Assembly (NCBI GenBank): GCA_001785175.1
Contig: MFSY01000014.1
Span: forward strand, 4,936 to 22,157
Reading direction: 5' to 3'
Origin: Candidatus Muproteobacteria bacterium RIFCSPHIGHO2_01_FULL_65_16
Lineage (GTDB): Bacteria > Pseudomonadota > Gammaproteobacteria > Acidiferrobacterales > Sulfurifustaceae
DNA length: 17,222 nt
Shown here: one piece after another, positions 1-9,061 of the stretch
How positions within the stretch are numbered: position 1 is the first letter of the stretch
How the letters are laid out: each line of letters starts with the position of its first letter
Notes under the pieces: model-generated
The model's database searches: none
The model's input: only the letters and a program-made list of their open reading frames with translations
Told to the model about the DNA's origin: nothing
Made by a program: the position numbers and the translations under genes

Positions 1-1
1 C

Positions 2-892
2 GCGGACGCCCTGGGTTTTCTGAACGGGCAGTTGAGCAACGACCTGCGGCTGTTGGACCATAGCCGCAGCCAGCTCAGTTCTTATAACGGCCCCAAGGGC
101 CGCATGCTCGCGGTCTTCCGGGTTTTTCGCCGCGGCGAAGATTATCTGCTGCAACTTCCGGCCGCGCTCGCCGAGGAGATTCTTAAGCGGCTGCGCATGT
201 ACGTCATGCGCTCCAAGGTGACGCTCGAGATTGCGGATCACGAGCTGCAACGCATCGGGATCTCCGGCCCGCGCGCCGAACAGTTGGTGCGCGAAGCCAT
301 CGGCGCGGCGCCCGCGGACAGCGATGGCTGTATCGCCCGGTCCGAGGTCACGGCACTGCGGCTGCCTGGGCCTTTGCCGCGCTTCGAGCTCATTGCGCCG
401 ACGCCGGATGCGATGACGCTGTGGAAGCGCCTCGCGTCACAGGTGCGGCGCACGGGATCGCCCGTCTGGCGCTGGCTCGACATCCAGGCGGGCGTCCCGA
501 ATGTGTTCCCCGGAACGGTCGAGGAATTCGTCCCGCAGATGGCGAACCTGGAGCTGCTCGGCGGCGTAGACTTCAAGAAGGGTTGCTACCCGGGGCAGGA
601 GATTGTCGCGCGCATGCAATACCTCGGGCGACTGAAGCAGCGCATGTACCGCGCGCAGGTCCAAGCGCCTGCGCTTCCGCGTCCCGGCGACCCGTTATAC
701 GCCCCCGCTCTTTCCGAACAGTCCGTGGGGCTCATCGTTGATGCGCAGTCTGCGCCCGAGGGCGGTTACGACCTGCTCGCGGTGATTCAGATCATTAGCG
801 CGGATGGCGGCGGAGTGCGCTTGGGCAGCCTCAACGGTCCGCTCCTTGTGTTTCGTAGCCTCCCGTACCAGGTTGCTCTCCCCGCCGCCTGA
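2..892 (+). CDS. ygfZ: tRNA-modifying protein YgfZ (folate-binding, GcvT-like), 5' end missing
   Basis: The reading frame is open from the first bases of the window, starting inside the motif LGFLNGQLSNDLR, so the true start lies upstream; the internal TTG at 32 is not the start. YgfZ is a GcvT-like, folate-binding protein that supports Fe-S enzymes such as the tRNA methylthiotransferase MiaB. The family signature K-G-C-Y-x-G-Q-E is present as KKGCYPGQE at about 571-600, including the conserved cysteine. About 296 residues are visible, against roughly 326 in E. coli, so only a short N-terminal piece is missing. The gene ends in TGA at 890-892. A 224-base gap separates it from the next gene, so the two are probably separate transcription units. 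Family assignment is secure; the exact tRNA-related role is taken from the family. Confidence 0.93.
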   Translation, partial: ADALGFLNGQLSNDLRLLDHSRSQLSSYNGPKGRMLAVFRVFRRGEDYLLQLPAALAEEILKRLRMYVMRSKVTLEIADHELQRIGISGPRAEQLVREAIGAAPADSDGCIARSEVTALRLPGPLPRFELIAPTPDAMTLWKRLASQVRRTGSPVWRWLDIQAGVPNVFPGTVEEFVPQMANLELLGGVDFKKGCYPGQEIVARMQYLGRLKQRMYRAQVQAPALPRPGDPLYAPALSEQSVGLIVDAQSAPEGGYDLLAVIQIISADGGGVRLGSLNGPLLVFRSLPYQVALPAA

Positions 893-1116
893 CCTCGAAA
901 GTTCTTATCGCTGGCGAAGTAATTTTTATAGGCTGCGGAATAAGCCGCCGTTATGGCGCGCCATCTGCGCCGGACGGGTCGCGGCCCTTGTCAGCCACTG
1001 AACCGCTGTGATTGAATGGCCCGTCGCAAACAATAAAGCCGCACCTGGAAGATGTGCGCCCTTCTCCGGAGGGCGGACAACGGTTCCGACGGCAACCAAC
1101 CCTAGGAGGAGTCAGC
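893..1116 (+). promoter_or_regulatory. Leader and probable promoter region of the YeiH-family transporter gene
   Basis: This 224-base gap holds no convincing gene. An AT-rich patch at 921-930 (TTTTAT at 924-929) sits 16 bases after TTCTTA at 902-907 and is a weak sigma-70-like candidate. Closer to the gene, CGCCCT (1057-1062) and AGGGCG (1070-1075) form a 6-bp hairpin with a 7-base loop. The region ends in a strong ribosome binding site. Hairpin and binding site are seen in the sequence; promoter function is inferred and weak. Confidence 0.35.
1103..1111 (+). promoter_or_regulatory. Strong Shine-Dalgarno site fixing the transporter start
   Basis: TAGGAGGAG ends 5 bases before the ATG at 1117, with the GGAGG core at 1105-1109. 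This is the best ribosome binding site in the window. It decides the start at 1117 over the longer open frame reaching back to 1012, which would have no comparable site. Confidence 0.85.
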
Positions 1117-2745
1117 ATGATCTATACCAAAAAGACTCCATGGACGCTGATCATCGGCATCATCATGGTGGCCTTCGGCTACCTGGTGCAGGCCGGCGTC
1201 CTGGATCCCCTCATCGAATTCCTGAAGATCAGCAAGTTCGTCGGTAAGCCCGGGCAGCCGGGTGAGATAATCGTCCTGCCGTTTGTCGGCGGCCTAATCA
1301 CAGTCGTGGTGGGCCTGTGGCAATACGCCGTGAGGCCGAAGGAAGGCCATCTCGACTACTACCTCTCCGCTGTCGGCGGCGTGATGTTCATTCTGCTGGT
1401 GGCCTTCGTCGTCAAATGGGGCCTCGATCCGCTGATGCATGTCTGGGGCAAGGCCGCCGAGGCCGCGATGAAGGACGCGAAGCTCAACTGGGCGTTCGAC
1501 TTCGCCAAGGTGATGAACCTCAACTACGTGGTGATGGGTATTCTCGCGGGCATCATCGTGGTGAACGTGTTCCGCATTCCGGATTGGGCGGAGAACGGCG
1601 TGCGCCTGTCGCGCCTGGGGCTGAAGACCGGCGTGGTGCTGCTCGGCGTGCTCTACAGTTGGCAGGAGCTCGCCAACCTGGCCGGGCTCTCGATCGTGCT
1701 GATCGCCATATTCGTGCTGGGCTCGGTGGGGCTCGTGTTGTGGATGGGGGCGCAGCGCAACATCCCGAACTCCATGGGCGGCGTGCTCTCGGCCGGCATG
1801 GGCGTGTGCGGCGTTTCGGCCGCGGTGGCGGCGGCGCCGGTGGTGAACGCCAAGTCCACCGAGATCGCTTACACCATCGGCACCATCCTGCTCTGGGGCG
1901 TGCTGATGATGTTCATCTTCCCGATCGTGGGCAAGGCGATGGACATGAACCCGACCCAGTTCGGCGCCTGGGCCGGCACCGGCATCCTCAATTCGGCGCA
2001 GGTCGCGGGCGCGGCGCTCGCCTTCGAGCCGGACGGGATCGAGACCCTGAAGGTGGCGGAGATCTTCAACATCACGCGCGTCCTGTTCCTGCCGATCATC
2101 GTGCTCTGGCTCGCGGTGTGGTACGTCAAGCGCGAGGGCAACGGGGGGCGGACGAACCTGGGCCAGGTGGTCTTCGGCAAGTTCCCGCTGTTCGTGCTCG
2201 GCTTCATCTTGATGTTCGTGCTCGGCTCGACCGGCGTGTTCGCCCCGGGCGCACAACTACCCGGCAAGTACTTCGACAACAGCGAGAAGCACCTGGTGAA
2301 GAAGGACGCCGAGGGCAACATCAAGGAAAGCAAGATGCTCGCGGACAAGGACGCCGACGTGCTCAAGGCCCAGCTGGACCAGGTCACGGACGCGGCTCAC
2401 AAGACGGCGCTCGCCGGCCTGATCAAGGACAAGAAGGCCGCTTCGTTCGAGCATGACGCCGACCTGCGCGCGCTGCTCAACTCGCGCGTGCTGGACAAGA
2501 AAGGCAACAAGATCCTGAAGAAGATGCACGAGGCGGTCTATAAGCCCGCGCCGCGCATCTCGAAGTTCCGCGATCTCATCGCCTGGTTCTTCACCTTCGG
2601 TCTCGTCGGTCTCGGCATGCAGATCACCATGGCTTCGATCAAGCAGGCCGGCGGTCAGCCGCTCGTCATCGGCTCGGTCGTGGGCACGGTCAAGGCGGTC
2701 GGCGCGCTGATCGTGGTGTGGCTGTTTGTCAAGGAAATCATCTAA
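1117..2745 (+). CDS. YeiH/UPF0324-family putative sulfate exporter with long hydrophilic insertion
   Basis: A 542-residue polytopic membrane protein. It opens with a short basic stretch (MIYTKK) and a first membrane segment, followed by many further hydrophobic segments. The YeiH/UPF0324 family hallmark appears as GMGVCGVSAAVAAAPVV at about 1795-1845. These proteins are annotated as putative sulfate exporters and are often found in sulfur oxidisers; transport of sulfate has not been shown generally. Typical YeiH proteins have about 350 residues. The excess here includes a charged Lys/Asp/Ala-rich stretch at about residues 382-480 (nt 2260-2557) just before the last two membrane segments, plus an extended N-terminal region. 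The start is fixed by the strong binding site at 1103-1111. A 39-residue membrane protein follows after 17 bases and a terminator after that, so the two probably form one operon. Family assignment is good; substrate and direction are inference. Confidence 0.87.
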   Translation: MIYTKKTPWTLIIGIIMVAFGYLVQAGVLDPLIEFLKISKFVGKPGQPGEIIVLPFVGGLITVVVGLWQYAVRPKEGHLDYYLSAVGGVMFILLVAFVVKWGLDPLMHVWGKAAEAAMKDAKLNWAFDFAKVMNLNYVVMGILAGIIVVNVFRIPDWAENGVRLSRLGLKTGVVLLGVLYSWQELANLAGLSIVLIAIFVLGSVGLVLWMGAQRNIPNSMGGVLSAGMGVCGVSAAVAAAPVVNAKSTEIAYTIGTILLWGVLMMFIFPIVGKAMDMNPTQFGAWAGTGILNSAQVAGAALAFEPDGIETLKVAEIFNITRVLFLPIIVLWLAVWYVKREGNGGRTNLGQVVFGKFPLFVLGFILMFVLGSTGVFAPGAQLPGKYFDNSEKHLVKKDAEGNIKESKMLADKDADVLKAQLDQVTDAAHKTALAGLIKDKKAASFEHDADLRALLNSRVLDKKGNKILKKMHEAVYKPAPRISKFRDLIAWFFTFGLVGLGMQITMASIKQAGGQPLVIGSVVGTVKAVGALIVVWLFVKEII

Positions 2746-2762
2746 CTCGAGCGAGGCATACC

Positions 2763-2882
2763 ATGAAAGAAAGATTCGATCGCGGTACGGCGTTAACCAT
2801 CTTCCGCAACGATCGGGTGGAGGACATCGCGGCACTCGTACTGTCGCTGGCCATTGCCTTCCTGGTCTATACCTTTGCCTGA
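2763..2882 (+). CDS. Small single-pass membrane protein (39 aa) downstream of the transporter
   Basis: A short reading frame from ATG 2763 to TGA 2880-2882. GCGAGG at 2751-2756 provides a ribosome binding site 6 bases before the ATG, and the preceding stop is only 17 bases upstream. The protein has a charged N-terminal half (MKERFDRGTALTIFRNDRVED) of about 21 residues, then one hydrophobic helix (IAALVLSLAIAFLVYTFA) running to the C-terminus. It matches no named family I know. Position, spacing and architecture resemble small accessory subunits of transporters (KdpF-like in layout, not in sequence). It shares the transcript with the YeiH-type transporter and ends 17 bases before the terminator stem. 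I infer a stabilising or regulatory partner of that transporter; independent function cannot be excluded. Being short, it could be missed by automatic annotation. Confidence 0.72.
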   Translation: MKERFDRGTALTIFRNDRVEDIAALVLSLAIAFLVYTFA

Positions 2883-2899
2883 GTGAGCGGTATAACAGC

Positions 2900-2942
2900 A
2901 GCCCCGGTGGCCTGCACGACGGCCACCGGGGCTTCTTTTTTT
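2900..2942 (+). terminator. Strong rho-independent terminator
   Basis: GCCCCGGTGGCC (2901-2912) pairs perfectly with GGCCACCGGGGC (2921-2932) around an 8-base loop, with an extra A-T pair at 2900/2933. A T-rich tract (TTCTTTTTTT, 2933-2942) follows. It ends the transporter plus small-protein unit. The next start codon is only 18 bases past the T tract, so that gene either relies on read-through or has a promoter overlapping this region. Confidence 0.95.
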
Positions 2943-2960
2943 GGATCGCGGAACGAGACC

Positions 2961-3425
2961 ATGTGGAAACCCAAGCACATCCTGCTCGCCAGCCACGGCA
3001 CCGACGGCGCGCGCGCGGCCGAGAAGCTCGCCTACGCCTTCTGCCGCCACGGCACCGCGCTGCACCACCTGATCGTGGTCCCGGACCTGTGGAAGGGCAT
3101 GCTGGGCGACGACTGGCTCAACAATGCCTCGACGCGCGCGACCTTCGGCCGCTACGTCGAGTCGGAGCTCGAGCGGGAGATCCGCGCGCACGTGAAGCGC
3201 ATGCGGCGCGAGACCGCGAAGCGCCGGATCCGCTACCGCTACGAGCTGGTGCAGGGCAAACCGACCGAATGCCTGATCGCGCGCGCCGCCGACGGCCCGG
3301 TGGACCTCATCGTGCTGGGATCGCCGCGCCCGAAAGGCCGCACCGGGCTGCGCTCGCGCATGCTCGATGAGCGGCTATTCCGCGCGCTGCGGGCGCCCGT
3401 GATCGTGGCGCCGTATCCGAAATGA
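2961..3425 (+). CDS. Universal stress protein (UspA-like), degenerate ATP site
   Basis: A 154-residue single-domain protein starting MWKPKHILLASHGTDG, with the Usp pattern of a first beta strand (HILLASHG), a middle VDLIVLGSPRP and a last strand APVIVAPYP. In ATP-binding Usp proteins the first strand ends in Asp and the nucleotide loop is G-2x-G-9x-G(S/T). Here the first loop reads SHGTDG, and the loop GSPRPKGRTGLRSRMLDERL lacks the final G-S/T. ATP binding is therefore doubtful; this is inference. ATG 2961 is preferred to the upstream in-frame GTG at 2883, because that longer version would be translated through the terminator stem. The upstream binding site (GGAACGAG) is weak. The stop overlaps the next start (ATGA, 3422-3425), so the two are translationally coupled. 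Confidence 0.82.
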   Translation: MWKPKHILLASHGTDGARAAEKLAYAFCRHGTALHHLIVVPDLWKGMLGDDWLNNASTRATFGRYVESELEREIRAHVKRMRRETAKRRIRYRYELVQGKPTECLIARAADGPVDLIVLGSPRPKGRTGLRSRMLDERLFRALRAPVIVAPYPK

Positions 3426-4042
3426 ACCCCGAGGCGCGCGCCGGCCCCCCGGTTCCATCGGGCGACGCCGCGTGGGTGAGCCTGCCGGCCCCCTTCCCGC
3501 CCGATGTGTTGGCGCGGCTGTGCCGGGACGTCGAGGCGCTGTTTCGCGTTAACCCCTACTACGTCTTCGGGAGCTGGCGGCGGAACGGGCCGGATGCGTA
3601 TGCAATCGAGATCGAGAACCAGAGCAACGGGACCCGCCAGGCGCTCGAGCTTCGGGTCATCGCCGGCCCCGGACCGGGGCTGACCGTCCACTACTCGCGC
3701 GGCCTCAAGCAGCGTACGGTGCTCACCATCGAGCCCGCGCCCCAGGGCAGCCGGCTCACCATCACCGACGATTATGACCGGCTGTCCGAGGCCGAGCGCG
3801 CCCAGCGCGTCGCCGAAGTGGACAAGAGCCTGAGCGCCTGGGGCGAGGCGCTGCGGACGTATTTCCTGCGGCTCCAGCGCTGGTCGTGGCTGCCGGGCTG
3901 GCGCTGGTACCTGCGCCGCGTGTGGGTCCCGATGAAGCCATCGGCGCGGCGGATCGTGTGGTGGATCTATCTCATCACGGTGGCGGAGTTTTTCTTTTTT
4001 CTGTTCGTGCTGCTGATCTACGTCATCGAGCAGAATAAATAG
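3422..4042 (+). CDS. Tail-anchored membrane protein, possible SRPBCC-like fold
   Basis: A 206-residue protein. Residues about 15-150 are soluble, with alternating strands (YAIEIENQ, ALELRVIAG, LTVHYSRGL, RTVLTIEPAPQGSRLTITDDY) and a long helix (LSEAERAQRVAEVDKSLSAW), a pattern compatible with an SRPBCC/START-like helix-grip domain. A Trp/Arg-rich stretch follows (RWSWLPGWRWYLRRVW). A single hydrophobic segment at about residues 179-201 (WWIYLITVAEFFFFLFVLLI) leaves a short cytoplasmic-type tail, EQNK. I know no named family for it. Its ATG shares four bases with the Usp stop, so it is probably co-translated and may act with that protein. It ends in TAG, and the repeat block starts at the very next base. 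The SRPBCC call rests on strand pattern only. Confidence 0.7.
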   Translation: MNPEARAGPPVPSGDAAWVSLPAPFPPDVLARLCRDVEALFRVNPYYVFGSWRRNGPDAYAIEIENQSNGTRQALELRVIAGPGPGLTVHYSRGLKQRTVLTIEPAPQGSRLTITDDYDRLSEAERAQRVAEVDKSLSAWGEALRTYFLRLQRWSWLPGWRWYLRRVWVPMKPSARRIVWWIYLITVAEFFFFLFVLLIYVIEQNK

Positions 4043-4290
4043 CAGTCAGCTATCAGCGATCAGCAATCAGCTAGGGAAGCTCTGATTAAGTCGTCATTCC
4101 GGCGAGGGCCTGCCCCGGCATGATTGAAGCCGGGGCCGGAATCCAGGCTCTGAAAAAGCATCGGCCGTAAGGCCGATTCTGGATGCCAGCTTTCGCTGGC
4201 ATGACGGCTTTACTACTTGTTCAGAGCTTCCTTGGCTATTAGCTGATGGCTGATAGCTGATAGCTGATAGCTGATAGCTGATAGCTAATT
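4043..4290. repeat. Nested inverted-repeat element (GCTGATA heptamers around a MITE-like core)
   Basis: This block fills the convergent gap. The outer left arm (4043-4073) matches the reverse complement of 4240-4270 at 27 of 31 positions. The right side continues as about six tandem 7-base units GCTGATA (4242-4283). Inside, GGAAGCTCTGATTAAGT (4075-4091) is inverted at 4215-4231 with 15 of 17 matches, bounding a 157-base core. The core contains three hairpins: GCCCCGGC (4112-4119) with GCCGGGGC (4129-4136), TCGGCC-GTAA-GGCCGA (4161-4176), and ATGCCAGC with GCTGGCAT (4183-4201). There is no coding potential. It looks like a non-autonomous palindromic element nested in a second repeat family. 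Confidence 0.85.
4242..4283. repeat. Tandem heptanucleotide repeat (GCTGATA)
   Basis: Six consecutive 7-base units: the first is GCTGATG and the next five are GCTGATA, followed by a decayed unit (GCTAATT, 4284-4290). Such short tandem arrays change copy number by slippage, so this is a candidate variable locus. It lies 26 bases past the ftsB stop codon. Confidence 0.9.
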
Positions 4291-4308
4291 TAGCTGACCG
4301 CCTGACAA

Positions 4309-4617
4309 TCAGGGCTTTGCCGCCTGCGGCTTCGCCGGGGCATCTATAACCTGATAGAACGTCTCGCCCTTTTTCACCATCCCGAGCTCGTTGCGGGCGC
4401 GCTCCTCGATCGCCGCCAGGCCTTGTTTCAGGTCCACGACCTCGGCCTCGAGCGCCCGGTTTCTTTCCCGCAGGCGCGCGTTCTCCGCCTTCTGCGCGCC
4501 GACCTCGTCCTTGAGCCGCCACACGCTGGCCACGCCGCCGTCGCCGAACCACAGCGGATACTGCAGCAGGAGCAGCAGACCGAGGAGGACGTAGGCGACG
4601 ATCTTGGCGATTCTCAT
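4309..4617 (-). CDS. ftsB: Cell division protein FtsB
   Basis: A 102-residue bitopic inner-membrane protein, about the same length as E. coli FtsB (103). It has a short N-terminal tail (MRIAK), a membrane helix (about residues 6-20) followed by the family motif LQYPLWFGDGG, a periplasmic leucine-zipper-like coiled coil (about 33-70, KDEVGAQKAENARLRERN) and the conserved block ERARNELGMVKKGETFYQV. FtsB forms the FtsQ-FtsL-FtsB divisome complex that signals to FtsWI. The ATG at 4615-4617 has no clear ribosome binding site (leader TATTCCGGCCACG). Enolase lies upstream across a 324-base repeat-filled gap. The usual downstream neighbour ispD is absent; a repeat block and a convergent gene stand there instead. 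Confidence 0.95.
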   Translation of the reverse strand: MRIAKIVAYVLLGLLLLLQYPLWFGDGGVASVWRLKDEVGAQKAENARLRERNRALEAEVVDLKQGLAAIEERARNELGMVKKGETFYQVIDAPAKPQAAKP

Positions 4618-4683
4618 CGTGGCCGGAATATACCAGAAACCGCAGGTAGCGACAGATTACGACAGAAGCAGGAAACAAAAGCA

Positions 4684-4791
4684 ACCGCAGATGAACGCGG
4701 ATTTAGAAGATATAAATTGGGAACCACAGATAAACACGGATGAACGCGGATGAACTCTCTTATCCGCAGATTTCGCAGATTGACGCAGATT
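4684..4791. repeat. Cluster of same-direction half-repeats (CAGATGAACGCGGAT family)
   Basis: Three related stretches lie in the same direction: ACCGCAGATGAACGCGGAT from 4684, AACCACAGATAAACACGG followed by ATGAACGCGGATGAA (4722-4754), and CCGCAGATTTCGCAGATT followed by GACGCAGATTC (4763-4791), the last with a 10-base period. Unlike the other gaps, no matching inverted arm is seen. They look like remnants of the family that forms a complete palindrome in the dnaE/accA gap. Confidence 0.75.
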
Positions 4792-4805
4792 CGGAAAAAC
4801 AACTA

Positions 4806-4918
4806 TTGAACCGCCAGGACGCCAAGAGCGCCAAGGAAACCAAGAATCTATAAAACCTTTGAGGCTTAAGCTATTGTTTTTTTCCTTTCTTGGCGATCTT
4901 GGCGTCTTGGCGGTTCAA
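4806..4918. repeat. Long inverted repeat (GCCAAGA family)
   Basis: The left arm 4806-4839 begins TTGAACCGCCAGGACGCC and matches the reverse complement of the right arm 4885-4918 at 30 of 34 positions, across a 45-base spacer (4840-4884). The arms are built from the words GACGCCAAG and AGCGCCAAG with a 9-base period. The right arm ends 23 bases past the enolase stop (minus-strand sense), so the transcript would fold into a long stem right after eno. There is no T tract typical of an intrinsic terminator on the minus strand. Confidence 0.9.
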
Positions 4919-4941
4919 ATTCATTGCCTTGTCTTTTGACA

Positions 4942-6231
<1,290 letters not shown>

Positions 6232-6233
6232 TT

Positions 6234-6356
6234 ATGAGTTTTTGTCGCGAAGGCGCAAAGACGCAAAGAAGAGAGGGGACGGATTTTATGTGACCCTTGC
6301 TGGTTCGTCATTTCTTGATTTCTTTGCGTCTTTGCGTCTTTGCGTCAGAAATTCAT
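6234..6356. repeat. Long inverted repeat (CGCAAAGA family) in the kdsA/eno gap
   Basis: The left arm 6234-6270 matches the reverse complement of the right arm 6320-6356 at 32 of 37 positions, with a perfect inner 17 bases (CGCAAAGACGCAAAGAA). The spacer is 49 bases. The tandem word is ACGCAAAG (8 bases). The element occupies 123 of the 137 bases of the gap: one end is 8 bases from the eno start codon and the other 6 bases from the kdsA stop codon. Its outer end on the eno side reads ATGAGTTTTTGTCGC, nearly the same as an end of the tilS/pyrG element. Confidence 0.92.
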
Positions 6357-6362
6357 ACCCGT

Positions 6363-8884
<2,522 letters not shown>

Positions 8885-8941
8885 TCATCGGCCCGGAACG
8901 GAGGCACAAACTACCAGATGGCGGCGCTTTGCACAACCTAA

Positions 8942-8956
8942 GGAAGGTCTGATTTA
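8942..8956. repeat. Isolated copy of the MITE-like terminal sequence
   Basis: GGAAGGTCTGATTTA here matches GGAAGCTCTGATTAA at 4075-4089 at 13 of 15 positions. That sequence is the end of the 157-base core element in the ftsB gap. No second inverted copy is seen in this gap, so it looks like a solo end next to the CGCAGAGG palindrome. Confidence 0.55.
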
Positions 8957-8957
8957 T

Positions 8958-9056
8958 ATGATTATTCAACGCAGAGGCGCAGAGACGCGGAGAAAACCCA
9001 ATGGATAATCAGCAGACAAATCTCTGCGTCTTCGCGCCTCAGCGTCAAAAACTCAT
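8958..9056. repeat. Long inverted repeat (CGCAGAGG family) in the tilS/pyrG gap
   Basis: The left arm 8958-8993 matches the reverse complement of the right arm 9021-9056 at 28 of 36 positions, with a 27-base spacer. The words are CGCAGAGG and CGCAGAGA (8-9 base period). The outer end of the right arm, read inward, is ATGAGTTTTTGACGC, almost identical to the end of the CGCAAAGA element at 6234. The element stops 5 bases from the tilS stop codon. There is no T tract after the stem in the minus-strand sense. Confidence 0.88.
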
Positions 9057-9061
9057 ACATT

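Larger units (their letters stand above)
4618..4941. other. Gene-free eno/ftsB gap filled with repeats
   Basis: No reading frame here looks like a gene. The gap contains three direct half-elements of the CAGATGAACGCGGAT type (4684-4791), then a large inverted repeat of the GCCAAGA type (4806-4918). About 65 bases next to the ftsB start (4618-4683) show no recognisable structure. Its base composition is clearly more AT-rich than the flanking genes. Confidence 0.75.

Noticed and set aside
1012..1116. N-terminal extension of the transporter upstream of 1117
   Set aside because: No binding site for it, non-membrane sequence unlike the family, and a near-ideal Shine-Dalgarno precedes ATG 1117.
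2883..2960. Longer Usp reading frame starting at GTG 2883
   Set aside because: It would translate through the perfect terminator stem and T tract, and the added residues are not Usp-like; ATG 2961 matches the family start.
4240..4290. CRISPR array suspected from tandem repeats
   Set aside because: Units are 7 bases with no spacers, and no cas genes are present.
4094..4684. Minus-strand 196-codon frame covering ftsB and the repeats
   Set aside because: It is a shifted frame across ftsB and the GCTGATA repeats, giving repetitive peptides (SYQLSAISYQ) typical of translated repeats.
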